From the NCBI RefSeq assembly GCF_000430705.1, contig NZ_KE387201.1, positions 43,739 to 107,738 on the forward strand: 64,000 nt of DNA. The letters run 5' to 3'. The stretch comes from Arthrobacter castelli DSM 16402 (GTDB lineage: Bacteria > Actinomycetota > Actinomycetes > Actinomycetales > Micrococcaceae). Below, piece by piece: positions 62,820 through 64,000 of this stretch (position 1 is its first letter; each line of letters opens with the position of its first letter). The position numbers and the translations under genes were made by a program. The notes below the pieces were generated by a model. That model was given only the letters and a program-made list of their open reading frames with translations. It was not told where the DNA came from and did no database searches.

Positions 62820-64000
62820 GTGATCGACGATCACCAACACGTTGACGTGTTCATCGGCGTCGATGTCGGCAAAACAGAGCACCACGCCGTCGCTCTGAAC
62901 CGGGACGGCAAGAAACTACTCGATAAGGCACTGCCGCAGGACGAGACGAAGCTGCGGGCCATCATCGACAAACTCACCACACACGGCACCGTGCTGCTGG
63001 TGGTTGATCAGCCCGCGACGATCGGTGCCCTGCCGGTCGCGGTCGCCGAAGCCGCCGGCATCGTGGTCGGCTACCTGCCCGGGCTGGCGATGCGCCGGAT
63101 CGCGGACCTGCATCCCGGTGAGTCCAAAACGGACGCCCGAGATGCCTACATCATCGCTGAAGCCGCCCGCACCATGCCGCACACGCTGCGCTCCATCAAG
63201 GTCGCCGACGAGCAGTCCGCGGAGCTGTCGATGCTGTGTGGTTTCGACGATGATCTGGCCAAGCAGGCCACCGCCGCCTCGAACCGGATCCGTGGGCTGC
63301 TGACCCAGGTCCATCCGGCGCTGGAGCGGGTCATCGGCCCGCATCTGGACCACCCCGCCATGGCCGCCCTGCTACAGAAGTATCCGAGCCCGGCCGCCAT
63401 GCGCCGGGCGGGCCAAGCCCGCGTGGCGGCTCACCTGCGCAAGACCGCGCCGCGGGCCGGCAAGCGCTGGGCCGCCGAGGTCTTCGCCGCCCTGTCCGAA
63501 CAGACCGTGGTTGTTGCCGGCACCGACGCGGCGGCCATCGTGCTGGACCAACTGGCAGCGCAGCTGTCCCAGTTCCGCGACTCCCGCACGGAGGTCCTGG
63601 GCCGGGTCGAGGCCATCGTGGAGGCCCACCCTCTTCACGAGCTCCTGACGTCCCTACCGGCGGTCGGCGTCAGGACCGAAGCCCGCATCCTCACCGAGGT
63701 CGCCGTCTTGGACTTCAAGACCGCCGGGCACCTCGCCTCCTACGCCGGACTCGCCCCGGTCACCTGGCGATCAGGAACCTCGATCCGCGGCGACCACCCC
63801 TCACGCAAGGGCAATAAAGTCCTCAAACGAGCCCTGTTCCTCTCCGCCTTCGCCGCCCTCAAACACGACCAGTCCCGAGCCTATTACGACCGCAAACGCG
63901 CCGAAGGTAAACGCCACAACCAAGCCCTCATCGCCCTGGCCCGCCGCCGCTGCGACGTCCTCTTCGCCATGCTCCGCGACGGCGCCCTCTACGACACACC
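62820..64000 (+). CDS. IS110-family transposase, open at the window edge
   Basis: A GTG start with GGAGG 4 bases upstream opens a frame that runs to the window end without a stop (over 390 codons). It has VFIGVDVGKTEHHAVAL (first Asp of DEDD), KTDARDAYIIAEAARTM, and the C-terminal Transposase_20 region LASYAGLAPVTWRSGTS with GNKVLKRALF. It differs from the neighbouring IS110 copy, so two distinct elements are present. The 278 bases before it hold only IS-end sequence. Confidence 0.9.
   Translation, partial: MIDDHQHVDVFIGVDVGKTEHHAVALNRDGKKLLDKALPQDETKLRAIIDKLTTHGTVLLVVDQPATIGALPVAVAEAAGIVVGYLPGLAMRRIADLHPGESKTDARDAYIIAEAARTMPHTLRSIKVADEQSAELSMLCGFDDDLAKQATAASNRIRGLLTQVHPALERVIGPHLDHPAMAALLQKYPSPAAMRRAGQARVAAHLRKTAPRAGKRWAAEVFAALSEQTVVVAGTDAAAIVLDQLAAQLSQFRDSRTEVLGRVEAIVEAHPLHELLTSLPAVGVRTEARILTEVAVLDFKTAGHLASYAGLAPVTWRSGTSIRGDHPSRKGNKVLKRALFLSAFAALKHDQSRAYYDRKRAEGKRHNQALIALARRRCDVLFAMLRDGALYDT

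Noticed and set aside
1..64000. CRISPR arrays, rRNA genes, replication origins
   Set aside because: No regularly spaced repeats, rRNA-like sequence or origin-like repeat clusters were noticed in reading the window.

Overview
The window is about 64 kb of high-GC Gram-positive (actinobacterial) DNA. The marker order rpsB-tsf-pyrH-frr and the protein style fit a Micrococcales genome of the Arthrobacter/Micrococcaceae kind. That placement is inferred from gene order and protein resemblance, not from a search.

Left part (1 to about 12.4 kb): ordinary chromosome. The minus strand carries rpsB, tsf, pyrH and frr. Then come a secreted M23 peptidase, a glutaryl-CoA-dehydrogenase-like acyl-CoA dehydrogenase behind a sharp operator palindrome, a CAU-anticodon tRNA with its terminator, a GT4 glycosyltransferase with a DMT transporter, a holin-X type membrane protein, a Bcr/CflA drug exporter, an overlooked 59-aa membrane protein, and a TetR/DUF2306 divergent pair.

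Boundary (about 12.33-14.17 kb): the 3' half of a tRNA-Asn gene, with its own terminator still beside it, lies next to a tyrosine integrase and a small excisionase-like protein. I read this as one end of an integrated element that runs past the right edge of the window (at least 51 kb). The tRNA 5' half is not at this junction.

Island (14.2-64 kb): after a toxin-antitoxin pair and IS-damaged copper genes come stacked metal and sulfur modules. (1) A sulfide/persulfide unit: a CstR-like sensor with two tandem operators, two MBL-fold/rhodanese proteins and a DUF302 protein. (2) An arsenic unit: arsR, acr3, LMW-PTP-type arsC, a thioredoxin reductase and a flavoprotein monooxygenase-like protein. 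(3) Copper module 1: a Met/His-rich secreted protein, two small membrane proteins, a CopD-CtaG fusion, an M56 peptidase with a BlaI repressor, a SHOCT protein, a DUF3105 protein, an extra Lgt, a BNR-type lipoprotein, a full TlpA-CcdA-ResB-CcsB cytochrome c maturation operon, and a DUF305 protein. (4) A Cd/Zn/Pb unit: CmtR, a CDF exporter, LspA and a ZIP transporter. (5) A MerR-controlled flavoprotein reductase with a thioredoxin-like partner. (6) Copper module 2, paralogous to module 1 and partly decayed: CtaG, M56-BlaI, CopZ, multicopper oxidase, DUF305, BNR lipoprotein, three small cupredoxin-free membrane proteins of one family, and remnants of nuoM-nuoN and a P-type ATPase.

The signal that links the copper part is a 19-bp palindrome, CTACTA-N7-TAGTAG. 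It occurs in six good copies and one weak copy between 27.5 and 49.5 kb, in front of most copper and cytochrome-assembly operons. With two linked BlaI/M56 pairs and no beta-lactamase in sight, this suggests a BlaI-type copper regulon that couples copper handling to repair of respiratory cofactor assembly and lipoprotein maturation.

The right end (58-64 kb) is a graveyard of truncated and frameshifted genes (GT2, NAD-dependent epimerase, a secreted protein, an IS1380 piece, one IS110 copy), followed by an open IS110-type transposase cut by the window edge. Several frameshifts fall in G/C runs and could be sequencing errors. Others, such as a nonsense codon in nuoM, look like real decay.
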